Of a stretch of DNA of 64,000 nt, positions 32,136 through 41,489 are shown piece after piece; positions within the stretch are counted from its first letter, which is position 1; every line of letters starts with the position of its first letter. Source of the DNA: JAZKHT01 sp040385245 (GTDB taxonomy: Bacteria; Pseudomonadota; Alphaproteobacteria; Rhodobacterales; Rhodobacteraceae); contig JAZKHT010000011.1 of NCBI GenBank assembly GCA_040385245.1, positions 62,001 through 126,000 on the forward strand, written 5' to 3'. The translations under genes and the position numbers were made by a program. Under the pieces are notes generated by a model that was given only the letters and a program-made list of their open reading frames with translations, searched no databases and was not told the DNA's origin.

Positions 32136-33497
32136 TCAGACCCTTGCACGCCAGTCCCTGGCATAGGCCACAAGTCGGGGATCGGCGGGCACCGTTTCGG
32201 CCAAGGGGACGGGCGCAACCGCACCTTGCGCAAACAAAAGCGCGGCCCCCACAGCCGTTCCGGTCTGCGAGGGGGACGCCAGCACGGCCCGCCCGGTGGC
32301 CGCAGCCAGCATGTCGCGAAAGAACGGATTGCGCGCAAACGGGCCTTCGATGATGGCGGGGCCAAGCGCGCCGGTGATGGCAAGACATTCGGCGGTCATC
32401 AGGGCCAGATACCAGCCCAAGGACACCTCTCGCGCAGCGTCAGCCGTCGGCTCGGCCGGATGCCAGCGCATGGGGTGGTTTGGAAATGGCCCGCTGCCCG
32501 TTTGGACGGACGGCAGCAGCATGAACCCCTGTGTCAGAACGCTGTCGGCGTCTGCCGTCGTGGCAAGGGGCGGTTTTCCCGCGCGGATCAACTCGTATTC
32601 ACGCCCCCCCATGAAGCGCGCCGATGGCACGGGCTGGCCCAGTGCGTTGACATTCACCAGCGTGTCGCGGTCAGGGTTAAGCGTGACCGGCGCACCGTTC
32701 ATCGTCATCACCACGACCCATGTCCCGGTGGACACCACGGAAAACGGCCCCGACCGATCCAGCAGATGCGGCAGCAATGATGCGTTGCTGTCATGGATGC
32801 CGCAGGCAACCGGGGTGCCGGGGCGCAGGCCGGTCTGTGCGGCAAGTGCGGGCAGAATGGTGCCCAGCAGGTCACCAGATCGGCGCGCCGGGGCGATGCG
32901 GCCCGTCAGCCCAAGCGTCTGCACCAACGCGGATGGACGCCCCGCGTAGGGGTTCCACAGGTCAGTGTGGCAGCCAAGACTGGTCACGTCCGTGGCTGCG
33001 ATGCCGGTCAGGCGGTGCGCCCAATACTGCGGCCATGTCACAAGATGGGCCACCCTTGGCAACAGGTCGGGGTCGGTCTGAAACTGCCAGAACAGTTGCG
33101 CGCCCACGTTCAGCCCCATCGGCAGGCGGGCCGATCCGGTTTCGGCAAAGGGCGGACGGATGGCGTCATAGTCTGCGCGCAGGGTGTCGGGGCCGGGGTG
33201 TTCGTAATCCAGCACTGGCGCAGCCAAAGTGCCATCCGCCGCCAGCAGCGCGGCACAGGCCCCATGGGTGGTGATCGATATCGCATCAATGCCGTGGTCG
33301 CGCTGAAACCGCGCGAGGGCGTCCAGCAAAAAGGCCCAATGCCCGTCGGTGTCGAAATGCGGATAGGGGGGGCCGGGCAGCACGGTATTGGCGCGGGTCG
33401 TCACCGCGACTTCGGCCCGCGTTGCCAGATCGACCAGCGCCAGTTTGACGTTGGTCTTGCCGATATCGATGACGGCGATGTGCTGCGGCGCGGTCAT
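32136..33497 (-). CDS. rhaK: L-rhamnulose kinase (FGGY family)
   Basis: A 453-residue sugar kinase with the N-terminal phosphate motif (AVIDIGKTNVKLALVD), a second motif (GIHDSNASLLPHL) and FSVVSTGTWVVVM, all typical of FGGY kinases. It stands last in the rhaSTPQMK operon, the same place as RhaK of Rhizobium leguminosarum, which is needed for rhamnose uptake as well as phosphorylation. The ATG at 33497 overlaps the rhaM stop (ATGA); the open frame further upstream is inside rhaM and not used. Confidence 0.9.
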   Translation of the reverse strand: MTAPQHIAVIDIGKTNVKLALVDLATRAEVAVTTRANTVLPGPPYPHFDTDGHWAFLLDALARFQRDHGIDAISITTHGACAALLAADGTLAAPVLDYEHPGPDTLRADYDAIRPPFAETGSARLPMGLNVGAQLFWQFQTDPDLLPRVAHLVTWPQYWAHRLTGIAATDVTSLGCHTDLWNPYAGRPSALVQTLGLTGRIAPARRSGDLLGTILPALAAQTGLRPGTPVACGIHDSNASLLPHLLDRSGPFSVVSTGTWVVVMTMNGAPVTLNPDRDTLVNVNALGQPVPSARFMGGREYELIRAGKPPLATTADADSVLTQGFMLLPSVQTGSGPFPNHPMRWHPAEPTADAAREVSLGWYLALMTAECLAITGALGPAIIEGPFARNPFFRDMLAAATGRAVLASPSQTGTAVGAALLFAQGAVAPVPLAETVPADPRLVAYARDWRARV

Positions 33498-33811
33498 GGC
33501 ATGTGAAACAGCGGCACCAGCGGGGTGGCCACGGGTTCGTTGCCCGGATGGGTGCGCATGATGTCTGCCATATGCGCCCACCAGCGTTGCATCACCGGAT
33601 GATCAGGCAGGGCTGCCATGGTGTGATCGGCACGCCGCCACAGCACGCCGAACAGGATCAGCGTTTCCGGGTCAAGATGGATGGAATAGTCAGACACGCC
33701 TGCCGCTTTCAGCAGCGCCACCAGTTCGGGCCAGATCGCATCGTGACGGCTGCGGTATTCGTCCGCCATTCCGGGGTTGAGGTGCATTTTGAAGGCGTAT
33801 TTTTCCATCAT
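33494..33811 (-). CDS. rhaM: L-rhamnose mutarotase
   Basis: Small dimeric alpha-beta barrel protein (105 residues) that interconverts alpha- and beta-L-rhamnose. The family signature is clear: YAFKMHLNPGMADEYRSRHDAIWPEL, with the catalytic histidine, and YSIHLDPETLILFGVL and WWAHMADIM further on. The first ATG (33811) overlaps the stop of the preceding permease; a second ATG follows directly, one codon later. It is coupled to rhaK by a four-base overlap. Confidence 0.95.
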   Translation of the reverse strand: MMEKYAFKMHLNPGMADEYRSRHDAIWPELVALLKAAGVSDYSIHLDPETLILFGVLWRRADHTMAALPDHPVMQRWWAHMADIMRTHPGNEPVATPLVPLFHMP

Positions 33812-34803
33812 TTGCCCCTGCGTGCCCGTGCCCACAGCCGGGGCAGGGCAATGACGCCGATCAGCAGGACGCCAAGGAAGATCGACATCACGATCCCCGG
33901 CACGTTCAGCAGGCCAAAGCCGAATGTGACCATGCCCATCACGATGGCGGCCAGCACCACGCCGGGGATGGTGCCCGATCCGCCAAGGATGCTGACACCG
34001 CCAAGAACGACCATCGTCACCACCTCCAACTCCCACCCCGTCGCGATGGAAGGGCGGGTGGAGCCAAGGCGCGAGGTCAGGCAGACGGCGGCAAGCCCGG
34101 ACATCAGGCCGGTCAGCAGGAACAGGATGAAACGCACGCGCTGCACCCGGATGCCCGAAAACAACGCCGCCGTGGGGTTGTTGCCGATGGCATAGACGGT
34201 GCGGCCAAAGTTGGTGCGGTGCAACAGCACCCAATAGGCCAGCGCGCAAAGGCCGAACAGGACCAGCTCAAAGCTGATGACCCACCAGACATATCCCTGA
34301 CCAAAGAAGGCAAAGTCGGCTGGATAGCCGGTGAAGGCCTGATCGCCAAGGATGACGTAGCTTAGCCCGCGAAACAGGCTCATCGTGCCGATGGTCACGA
34401 CGATGGACGGCAGGCCCATGCCCGCCACAAGAAACCCGTTCACAACACCGCACAACAGCCCCGTGCCGATGCCTGTCAGCACCAGCAGCGGCACGCCTGC
34501 ACCGGCCGTCATGGCAACTCCCATCGCGGTCGAGGCAAGGGCGATGATCGACGCGACCGACAGATCAATTTCGCCCGCGATGATCAGCATCGCCATGGCA
34601 AAGGCGATCAACGCCTTTTCGGTAAAGTTGAAGGTGGCGTCCGACAGGTTCCACGCGTTCAGGAAATACGGAGAGGCAAGGCTGTTGGTGATGAACACCG
34701 CGATGGCCACGACCAGAAGCAGCGATTCCCAGCTGCGCAGCAGTCGCGCGGTGGGTGTGGTCAGGCGGTCGGGGATATGGCGTCCGGTGGTGATGTCGGT
34801 CAT
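33808..34803 (-). CDS. rhaQ: Rhamnose ABC transporter permease RhaQ
   Basis: A 331-residue inner-membrane permease of the ribose/rhamnose ABC class (BPD_transp_2) with about eight helices, the segment GEIDLSVASIIALASTAMG and the loop GNNPTAALFSGI that contacts the ATPase. Second of two tandem permease genes, which together form the rhamnose channel. It overlaps both neighbours by four bases. The name follows the gene order rhaS-T-P-Q-M-K. Confidence 0.92.
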   Translation of the reverse strand: MTDITTGRHIPDRLTTPTARLLRSWESLLLVVAIAVFITNSLASPYFLNAWNLSDATFNFTEKALIAFAMAMLIIAGEIDLSVASIIALASTAMGVAMTAGAGVPLLVLTGIGTGLLCGVVNGFLVAGMGLPSIVVTIGTMSLFRGLSYVILGDQAFTGYPADFAFFGQGYVWWVISFELVLFGLCALAYWVLLHRTNFGRTVYAIGNNPTAALFSGIRVQRVRFILFLLTGLMSGLAAVCLTSRLGSTRPSIATGWELEVVTMVVLGGVSILGGSGTIPGVVLAAIVMGMVTFGFGLLNVPGIVMSIFLGVLLIGVIALPRLWARARRGK

Positions 34804-35774
34804 GACCCTGCCTCGGCTGATTTCAGGATGATGCGGCCTTTGATGCGGCCATGTCGGGCGTTGAAGCCAACCGCCAGAATGATCGCAAGGCCGGAAATCG
34901 CCAGTTGCCAGAACGGCGACACGCCGATGACGGGCAGCGCATTCTTGATGACGCCAAGGAACAGTGCGCCCAGCACGGCGCCGCCGACCGATCCGGCCCC
35001 TCCGGCGATGGAAATGCCACCGATCACACAGGCGGCCACGACATCAAGTTCAAACCCGCCAGCGATATCGACATAAGCCACGGCATATCGCGCGACCCAC
35101 AAATAGCCGGTCAGCCCGGCCAGCGCGCCCGATATGACAAAGGCGATGGCCTGCGTGCGGCCGACATCAATGCCGGTGTAAACGGCAGCATGGGGGTTGT
35201 CGCCTACGGCAAAAAAGCTGCGCCCCAACGCGGTGCGTCCCAACAGCACTGCCGTTGCGGCGACGGCGGCGATGGCAATCCAGCTCATCACCGGCAGGCC
35301 AAGGAATATGGCGCGCGGCAGGGCCTTGAACCCGTCGGTCATCTGGTGGGCGTTGATCCATTTGCCGTCCGAGATCAGGAAGATGATCCCGCGATAGATC
35401 GTCATGGTGCCAAGGGTGACGACAATCGGCGGGATTTGCACCTTCCAGACCAGAAGGCCGTTCAACAACCCCATCAGCGCGCCCAGGGCGATGACCGTCA
35501 GCAGGATCAGCGGCAAGGGCAGTCCAAGGCCGTTCAGCATGGCGGCAATCATCCCCGTCAGCGCCAGATTGGCGGCCACGGACAGGTCGATGCATTTGGT
35601 CAGGATCACGATCATCTGTCCCAGCGCCAAAATGATCAGGGGCGCAGTGTCGTTGAAGACTGACGCGAGGTTCTGCGGCGCGACAAAGGCGGGAAAACGG
35701 GCTGCGATGCCTGCGACCAGCAGAAGGATGGCGGCGGCAAGAAGTGCCTCGCGCGATTTCAGAAGGGGGGTCAT
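34800..35774 (-). CDS. rhaP: Rhamnose ABC transporter permease RhaP
   Basis: A 324-residue permease homologous to the one encoded next, with the same CIDLSVAANLALTGMIAA segment and GDNPHAAVYTGIDV coupling loop. Together the two make a heterodimeric channel for the RhaS-delivered sugar. It is joined to rhaT and rhaQ through four-base overlaps. Which of the two is called P or Q rests on position in the operon. Confidence 0.92.
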   Translation of the reverse strand: MTPLLKSREALLAAAILLLVAGIAARFPAFVAPQNLASVFNDTAPLIILALGQMIVILTKCIDLSVAANLALTGMIAAMLNGLGLPLPLILLTVIALGALMGLLNGLLVWKVQIPPIVVTLGTMTIYRGIIFLISDGKWINAHQMTDGFKALPRAIFLGLPVMSWIAIAAVAATAVLLGRTALGRSFFAVGDNPHAAVYTGIDVGRTQAIAFVISGALAGLTGYLWVARYAVAYVDIAGGFELDVVAACVIGGISIAGGAGSVGGAVLGALFLGVIKNALPVIGVSPFWQLAISGLAIILAVGFNARHGRIKGRIILKSAEAGS

Positions 35775-37285
35775 GCGACCTCCTCGATGCCGGCGGCGGC
35801 GCGGACCAGATTTTCGGGCGTCATGGCGGGGCCGGTCAATTCGGCCACGATCCGGCCTTCGCGCATCACGATCACCCGGTCGGACATGCCAAGGATTTCT
35901 GGTATTTCGGAACTGACCATGATCACCGCCAGCCCTTCGGCAGCGAGTTCGGCCATGAACTCATGCACGGCGGCCTTTGATCCGATGTCGATGCCCTTGG
36001 TCGGTTCGTCCAGAATGATCACGCGGGGTTTCGTGGCCAGCCATTTGGCGATGACCACTTTTTGCTGATTGCCGCCCGACAGCAGTCCCACGTCCTGATC
36101 CAGTGACGCCGCCCGCAGGTCGAGCCGTCGGGTATAGTCGCGCGACAGCCTGAATTCCTGTGCCAGCCGCAGGAAACCTGCCCGGCTGGTGCGGGCCAGC
36201 GACGGCAGGGTGATGTTCTGAAAGATCGGCAGGCCACGCACGGCCCCCTGTTTGCCCCGATCTTCGGGCACATAGACGATGCCGTTTTCAATCGCCTCGG
36301 CTGTGGATCGGATGGCGATCACCTTGTCACCGATCCGGCACGCGCCTTTTGACGGGCGTGTGATGCCGAACAGGGATTGCATCACCTCGGACCGGCCCGC
36401 GCCGACAAGACCGTAAAACCCAAGGATCTCGCCGGTGTGCAAGGTAAAGCCGATGTCCTCAAATTCGGTCGGGTGGCAATAGCCTGCCACGGTCAACGCG
36501 GGCGCGCCGATGTTGTGGGCGCGCTGCGGAAAGATGTGATCGACGGCGCGGCCGACCATCATCTGCACCAGTTGGGTTTCGGTCACCGTGTCCATCGGGC
36601 CTGCGCCGATGAACTGACCATCGCGGAACACGGTATAGCGGTCAGCGATGCGAAAGATTTCGTCGAACTTGTGGCTGATGAACAGGATGGCCTTGCCGTC
36701 GGCCTTTAGCCGTTCGACCAGATCGTAAAGTTCGTGGATTTCCTTGTGCGACAAGGCGGCAGTGGGTTCGTCCATGATCACCACGCGCGCGTCGATGGAC
36801 AGGGCGCGGGCGATGGCGACAAGGTGTTTGGATGCGATGCCCAGATCCCGCAGCTTTGCGCCGGGGTCCAGATGCGCGCCAATGCGGGCCAGAAGGGCAA
36901 CCGCCTGGGCGTTCATCGCGGCCCAGTCGATCAGGCCCAAGGGCGTGCGCGGGGCGTGACCCAGAAAGATATTCTCGGCCACTGTCATTTCATCAAACAG
37001 CACCGTTTCCTGATGGATCGCCGTCACCCCGGCTGCAGCGGCGGCGCTGGCGCTGGGGAAGGTCGTGGCCTTGCCCGCCACCTCGATCACCCCTGCGTCG
37101 GGTTGGTAGATGCCGGTCAGCACCTTGACGATAGTGGATTTGCCAGCCCCGTTTTCGCCGACAAGGGCGGTCACCTGCCCCGCGTACAGATCAAGCGACA
37201 CATCCTGAAGCGCGCGCACCCCGGGAAAGGATTTGGAAATGCCCGAAAGGCGCAGCACTGGCTGGGGATTTGCAGGCGCGGTCAT
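35771..37285 (-). CDS. rhaT: Rhamnose ABC transporter ATP-binding protein RhaT
   Basis: A 504-residue sugar importer ATPase with two fused nucleotide-binding domains. The first has Walker A (GENGAGKST, about 40), signature region and VIMDEPTAAL; the second has the shortened FYGLVGAGRSEVM loop, the full signature LSGGNQQKV and VIILDEPTKGID. This layout is that of RbsA/RhaT proteins. It energises RhaP/RhaQ. The start at 37285 lies 74 bp after the end of rhaS. Confidence 0.94.
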   Translation of the reverse strand: MTAPANPQPVLRLSGISKSFPGVRALQDVSLDLYAGQVTALVGENGAGKSTIVKVLTGIYQPDAGVIEVAGKATTFPSASAAAAAGVTAIHQETVLFDEMTVAENIFLGHAPRTPLGLIDWAAMNAQAVALLARIGAHLDPGAKLRDLGIASKHLVAIARALSIDARVVIMDEPTAALSHKEIHELYDLVERLKADGKAILFISHKFDEIFRIADRYTVFRDGQFIGAGPMDTVTETQLVQMMVGRAVDHIFPQRAHNIGAPALTVAGYCHPTEFEDIGFTLHTGEILGFYGLVGAGRSEVMQSLFGITRPSKGACRIGDKVIAIRSTAEAIENGIVYVPEDRGKQGAVRGLPIFQNITLPSLARTSRAGFLRLAQEFRLSRDYTRRLDLRAASLDQDVGLLSGGNQQKVVIAKWLATKPRVIILDEPTKGIDIGSKAAVHEFMAELAAEGLAVIMVSSEIPEILGMSDRVIVMREGRIVAELTGPAMTPENLVRAAAGIEEVA

Positions 37286-37359
37286 GGATCGGTCCGAAGA
37301 TGAGGGGAAAGGGGTGGTCCCCGGCGCACAGAAGCGGCACGCAGGGGACCGGACGTCGA

Positions 37360-38352
37360 TCAGAAGATCGACGAGAAGGCGTCGATGTTGGACGCATCAT
37401 AGGTGAAGGGGTCAGCCATGGCCGCTTCGTTGTTGTCGTCCAGCGTGGCGGCACCCATCCGGCCCATCGGGATCGACGCGCCCGGTTCGGCGGTGGCGGT
37501 GCCGGCAGCCAGATTGTAGGCCAGCATCGTTGCGGCATAGCCCAGATCGATCGGGTTCCAGATCGCAAAGGACTGCGACGCGCCCGATTTCACATGGCCG
37601 GCCATTTCCGACGGCAGGCCCAAGCCCGTCACGTTGATCTGACCCACCTTGCCCGCATCCGTCACCGCCTGGGCGGCGGCGACGATGCCCACGCTGGTCG
37701 GCGCGATGATTGCCTTCAGGTTCGGGTAGGTCTGCATCAAGCCTTGGGCTTCGCGATAGGATTTGTCAGCCAGATCGTCGCCGTAAACGGTGCCGACGAC
37801 GGTGATGTTGGGGTAGTTGCCCATCACCTTGTTCATCTCTTCGATCCAGGTGTTCTGGTTCGTCGAGGTGGATGTGGCGGACAGAACCGCAACCTCGCCG
37901 CCGTCGGGCAGGTGATCGGCAGCCAGCTTGATGATCGTGTTGCCGATCAGCGCGCTGGAGGACGGGTTCAGGTGCATCTGGCGGCCTTCGGGGGCGACGC
38001 CCGAGTCCCACGAGATGACGGTGATGCCGCGTTCCATTGCCTTTTTCAGCGCGGGGGCAACGGCATCGGGGTCGTTTGCCGAAATGGCGATGGCGTCAAC
38101 GCCTTGGGCGACCAAAGCGTTGATCACCTCGATCTGGCCTTCTGCGGTGGTGTCGGTCGGGCCAGTGTAGATGATTTCCACATCGCCAAGTTCCTTGGCC
38201 GCTTCTTCAGCGCCTTTGGCGGCGGCCTCGAAAAAGCCGATGCCCAACGCCTTGACGACCAAAGCGATGCGCTTGGTTTCGGCATGCGCCCCGGTGGCGA
38301 TCAGGGCCGTGGCAAGTGCCGCCGAGGTAAGTGCTTTTGACAGAATGCTCAT
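37360..38352 (-). CDS. rhaS: Rhamnose ABC transporter substrate-binding protein RhaS
   Basis: A 330-residue periplasmic receptor with a Sec signal peptide (MSILSKALTSAALATALIATGAHA) and a ribose-binding-protein fold: RIALVVKALGIGFFEAAAKGAEEAA, GVDAIAISANDPDAVAPALKKA and VISWDSGVAPEGR. It delivers rhamnose to RhaP/Q. First transport gene after rhaR, with a 36-bp spacer, so it is probably cotranscribed with the regulator and may have its own ribosome site (GGAGG). Confidence 0.93.
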   Translation of the reverse strand: MSILSKALTSAALATALIATGAHAETKRIALVVKALGIGFFEAAAKGAEEAAKELGDVEIIYTGPTDTTAEGQIEVINALVAQGVDAIAISANDPDAVAPALKKAMERGITVISWDSGVAPEGRQMHLNPSSSALIGNTIIKLAADHLPDGGEVAVLSATSTSTNQNTWIEEMNKVMGNYPNITVVGTVYGDDLADKSYREAQGLMQTYPNLKAIIAPTSVGIVAAAQAVTDAGKVGQINVTGLGLPSEMAGHVKSGASQSFAIWNPIDLGYAATMLAYNLAAGTATAEPGASIPMGRMGAATLDDNNEAAMADPFTYDASNIDAFSSIF

Positions 38353-38388
38353 TATGGTTCCTCCCTTGAGCGATGGTCGTGCCGCGCG

Positions 38389-39198
38389 CTATGCTTCGTG
38401 CGCGGTTTGGGTTCTGTCCGCGGTGCCGACCTGCACCACGATCAGTTTGACATCTGCCGCGTCCAGCATGGCTGCATCGCGGTCGGAAATTCCGTCATCG
38501 GTGATGACCGTGTGGATGCGCGACAGCGGGCACAGGATCAGGCTGGACCGCCGTGCGAACTTCGAGCTGTCCACCAGCACCACCAGCTCATCAGCCTGAC
38601 CGATCAGCTTTTGTTCGGCCTGGATCAGCAGGGGGTCCGCCTCCATCAGGCCAAGCGCGGACAGGCCCTGCGCGCCCATGAACATGCGGCGGGCGTAGAA
38701 GTTGCGCGCCACATCATTGTCAAAGGGCGAAAGGATGATGTTCTGTTCGCGGTAAATTGCACCACCGGGCAGAAGGATGGTGTTCTTGGAATGCTTCAGC
38801 AGGTGTTCCGCGATGGGAAAGCTGTTGGTGAACACCTGAAGTCTGCGCACCGACAGGGGATGGACCATCTGAAAAGTGGTCGTGCCGCCGTTTATGATGA
38901 TCGGTTCGCCATCCTGACACAGATCGACCGCCGCCTTGGCAATCGCCCGTTTCTGCGCGCCGTGCATGGTTTCGTTCACACTGAAGGGGCGGCCTGCCAA
39001 CCCGACGAACTGTGGGGGCGAAATCGCCTCGGCCCCGCCGCGCACCCGGCGCAGGCGTTTCTGGACATGCAGCGTGGCGATGTCGCGGCGCACCGTCGCC
39101 TCGGACGCGCCGGTCAGCGACACAAGGTCGGTGACCGTTGCAACGGGTCGGTCCTGGACCGCCGACAGGATGATTCTGTGCCGTTCACTTTCGTGCAT
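38389..39198 (-). CDS. rhaR: DeoR-family transcriptional regulator RhaR
   Basis: A 269-residue repressor with an N-terminal winged HTH (ERHRIILSAVQ, then VSLTGASEATVRRDIATLHVQKRLRRVRGGA) and a sugar-phosphate-sensing DeoR_C domain (IINGGTTTFQMVHPL, VLVDSSKF). It should control the rhamnose genes by binding the repeats in the divergent region, with rhamnulose or its phosphate as a likely inducer (inference). GGAGG five bases before the ATG at 39198 sets the start. It is divergent from rhaD. Confidence 0.92.
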   Translation of the reverse strand: MHESERHRIILSAVQDRPVATVTDLVSLTGASEATVRRDIATLHVQKRLRRVRGGAEAISPPQFVGLAGRPFSVNETMHGAQKRAIAKAAVDLCQDGEPIIINGGTTTFQMVHPLSVRRLQVFTNSFPIAEHLLKHSKNTILLPGGAIYREQNIILSPFDNDVARNFYARRMFMGAQGLSALGLMEADPLLIQAEQKLIGQADELVVLVDSSKFARRSSLILCPLSRIHTVITDDGISDRDAAMLDAADVKLIVVQVGTADRTQTAHEA

Positions 39199-39383
39199 CT
39201 TGTCCTCCCCTGCGGCAAAAGGTTTCACCGAAACCAATCACTGTCAATCATTTTCAATCACGACAGTCATTGTGCAGGTGCAGCATGATTGCTTTTGAGC
39301 GTTTTTGATTGACAAGATGGCTGATACGGTCACATTTCAATGCAGTCGGCGCGCTGCCCTGCGGTGCGCAAAGGGAGGAAACC
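39199..39383. promoter_or_regulatory. rhaR-rhaD divergent control region with phased operator arrays
   Basis: The 185-bp spacer holds three CAATCA hexamers at 39235, 39245 and 39255 and three TGATTG-type hexamers at 39286, 39296 (TGAGCG, degenerate) and 39306. Each set has a 10-bp period and spans 26 bp; the sets point toward each other across 25 bp. TTGACA -35 candidates overlap the arrays on both strands (39309-39314 plus; 39247-39242 minus), with weak -10 boxes. This is the likely RhaR operator, able to silence both promoters. Confidence 0.7.
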
Positions 39384-41486
39384 ATGTCGAAGACAAGCGC
39401 CGGAAACCGGCTTCAGACCCTTTGGGATGACAACAAATCCAAAGGCATGACCGAGCCGGAAAAGCTGCTGTACCGGTCAAACCTGCTGGGGTCCGACAAG
39501 CGAATCACGAATTATGGCGGGGGCAACACCTCTGCCAAGGTGATGGAAGCTGACCCGTTGACCGGCCTGATGGTCGAGGTGCTGTGGGTCAAGGGATCGG
39601 GGGGCGACGTCGGATCGATCCGAATGGACGGCTTTGCCACGCTGTACATGGACAAGCTGCGCGCGCTGAAGGGCATCTATCGCGGTGTCGCCTTTGAAGA
39701 CGAGATGGTGGGGCTGTTGCCGCATTGCACGTTCAACCTGAACGCCCGCGCCGCATCCATCGACACACCATTGCACGCCTATGTCCCGAAAAAGCATGTC
39801 GATCACATGCACCCCGACGCGATCATCGCGATTGCGGCGGCCAAGAATTCCCGCGCGCTGACGCAACAGATTTTCGGGGACGAGATCGGTTGGCTGCCAT
39901 GGAAGCGCCCCGGATTTGAACTGGGCCTGTGGCTTGAGAAATTCTGTCTGGAAAACCCGACTGCCAAGGGTGTTGTGCTGGAATCGCACGGGCTGTTCAC
40001 CTGGGATGACGATGCCCGCGCCTGCTATGACCTGACGCTGCGCATCATCCAGCAGGCGATGGATTGGTTCGCGAACCAGACGGCGGGCAAGCCAGCCTTT
40101 GGTGGGGCAAAGCATCTGGCATTGGACCCTGACGCCCGGCGCGATGTGGCGGCGCGGCTGATGCCCGCCATTCGCGGCATGATCAGCGCCGATCACCACA
40201 TGGTCGGGCATTTTGACGATCAGCCCGCCGTACTGGAGTTTGTAAACGCCGCCGGGATGGGGCCGCTTGCCAGCCTTGGCACGTCTTGCCCCGACCACTT
40301 CCTGCGGACGAAGATTCGCCCTTTGGTCGTGGGGTTCAACCCGGCGCAGCCTGATATTGATGGCACCTTGGCCGCCCTATCGGGGCAGATCGCTGCCTAT
40401 CGTGCCGATTACGCCGCCTATTACGACCGCTGCAAACACGCCGACAGCCCCGCGCTGCGCGATCCGAACGCGGTGGTCTATCTGGTGCCGGGTGTGGGCA
40501 TGATCACCTTCGCCAAAGACAAGGCAACAGCACGGATTTCGGGCGAATTCTACGTCAACGCGATCAACGTCATGCGCGGCTCGTCAGCCGTTTCCGAATA
40601 CTGCGGCCTGCCGGAACAAGAAGCGTTCGATATCGAATACTGGCTGCTGGAAGAGGCAAAGTTGCAGCGGATGCCAAAGCCGAAATCACTGGCGGGGCGG
40701 ATCGCCTTTATCACTGGCGGAGCGGGCGGCATCGGATCGGCCTGCGCCGAACGCTATCTGCGCGAAGGGGCCTGCGTGATGCTGGCCGATATTGATGAAG
40801 CCGCATTGCAGGCCACGGCGGAAAACCTGTCCTCCCGTCACGGACGTGATGTCGTGCGCACGGTCGTGATGAACGTCACCGACGAATCCGCCGTGATCGC
40901 TGCCCATGCGGCAACGGCGGTGGAATTCGGCGGGCTGGACATCCTTGTGTCAAACGCGGGCATAGCCTCGTCCGCTCCGATCGAGGCGACGACTTTGGCC
41001 TTGTGGAACAAGAACATGGATATCCTGTCCACCGGATACTTCCTTGTCTCGCGCGAGGCGTTTCGCCTGTTCCGGGCGCAGGATATCGGCGGGGCGGTGG
41101 TTTTTGTCGCGTCGAAGAACGGCCTTGCCGCCAGCCCGAACGCGGCCGCTTATTGCACCGCCAAGGCGGCCGAGATTCATCTGGCACGCTGTCTGGCGCT
41201 GGAAGGGGCCGAGGCGGGGATCAGGGTGAACGTGGTCAACCCCGACGCGGTTTTGAAAGGGTCAAAAATCTGGTCGGGCGACTGGCTGGATCAGCGCGCC
41301 AGCACCTACAAGACCGACAAGGACGGGCTTGAGGAAATGTATCGCCAGCGCAGCCTGCTGAAACGGTCGGTCCTGCCCGAGGACATCGCCGAAGCGGCCT
41401 ATTTCCTTGCCTCTGACCTGTCTGCCAAATCAACCGGAAACATCCTGAACGTTGACGCTGGCAACGTTCAGGCGTTCACGAGGTAA
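39384..41486 (+). CDS. rhaD: Bifunctional rhamnulose-1-phosphate aldolase / short-chain dehydrogenase
   Basis: A 700-residue fusion. The N-terminal part (about 1-400) is a class II aldolase with metal-binding histidines (HVDHMHPDAI and ESHGLFTW) that splits rhamnulose-1-phosphate into dihydroxyacetone phosphate and L-lactaldehyde. From about residue 430 follows an SDR domain (FITGGAGGIGSACA, NAGIASS, catalytic YCTAK) that is expected to oxidise lactaldehyde to lactate. AAGGGAGGA ahead of the ATG at 39384 fixes the start; the frame is open upstream but overlaps the promoter. First gene of a two-gene operon with rhaI. Confidence 0.95.
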   Translation: MSKTSAGNRLQTLWDDNKSKGMTEPEKLLYRSNLLGSDKRITNYGGGNTSAKVMEADPLTGLMVEVLWVKGSGGDVGSIRMDGFATLYMDKLRALKGIYRGVAFEDEMVGLLPHCTFNLNARAASIDTPLHAYVPKKHVDHMHPDAIIAIAAAKNSRALTQQIFGDEIGWLPWKRPGFELGLWLEKFCLENPTAKGVVLESHGLFTWDDDARACYDLTLRIIQQAMDWFANQTAGKPAFGGAKHLALDPDARRDVAARLMPAIRGMISADHHMVGHFDDQPAVLEFVNAAGMGPLASLGTSCPDHFLRTKIRPLVVGFNPAQPDIDGTLAALSGQIAAYRADYAAYYDRCKHADSPALRDPNAVVYLVPGVGMITFAKDKATARISGEFYVNAINVMRGSSAVSEYCGLPEQEAFDIEYWLLEEAKLQRMPKPKSLAGRIAFITGGAGGIGSACAERYLREGACVMLADIDEAALQATAENLSSRHGRDVVRTVVMNVTDESAVIAAHAATAVEFGGLDILVSNAGIASSAPIEATTLALWNKNMDILSTGYFLVSREAFRLFRAQDIGGAVVFVASKNGLAASPNAAAYCTAKAAEIHLARCLALEGAEAGIRVNVVNPDAVLKGSKIWSGDWLDQRASTYKTDKDGLEEMYRQRSLLKRSVLPEDIAEAAYFLASDLSAKSTGNILNVDAGNVQAFTR

Positions 41487-41489
41487 TCC

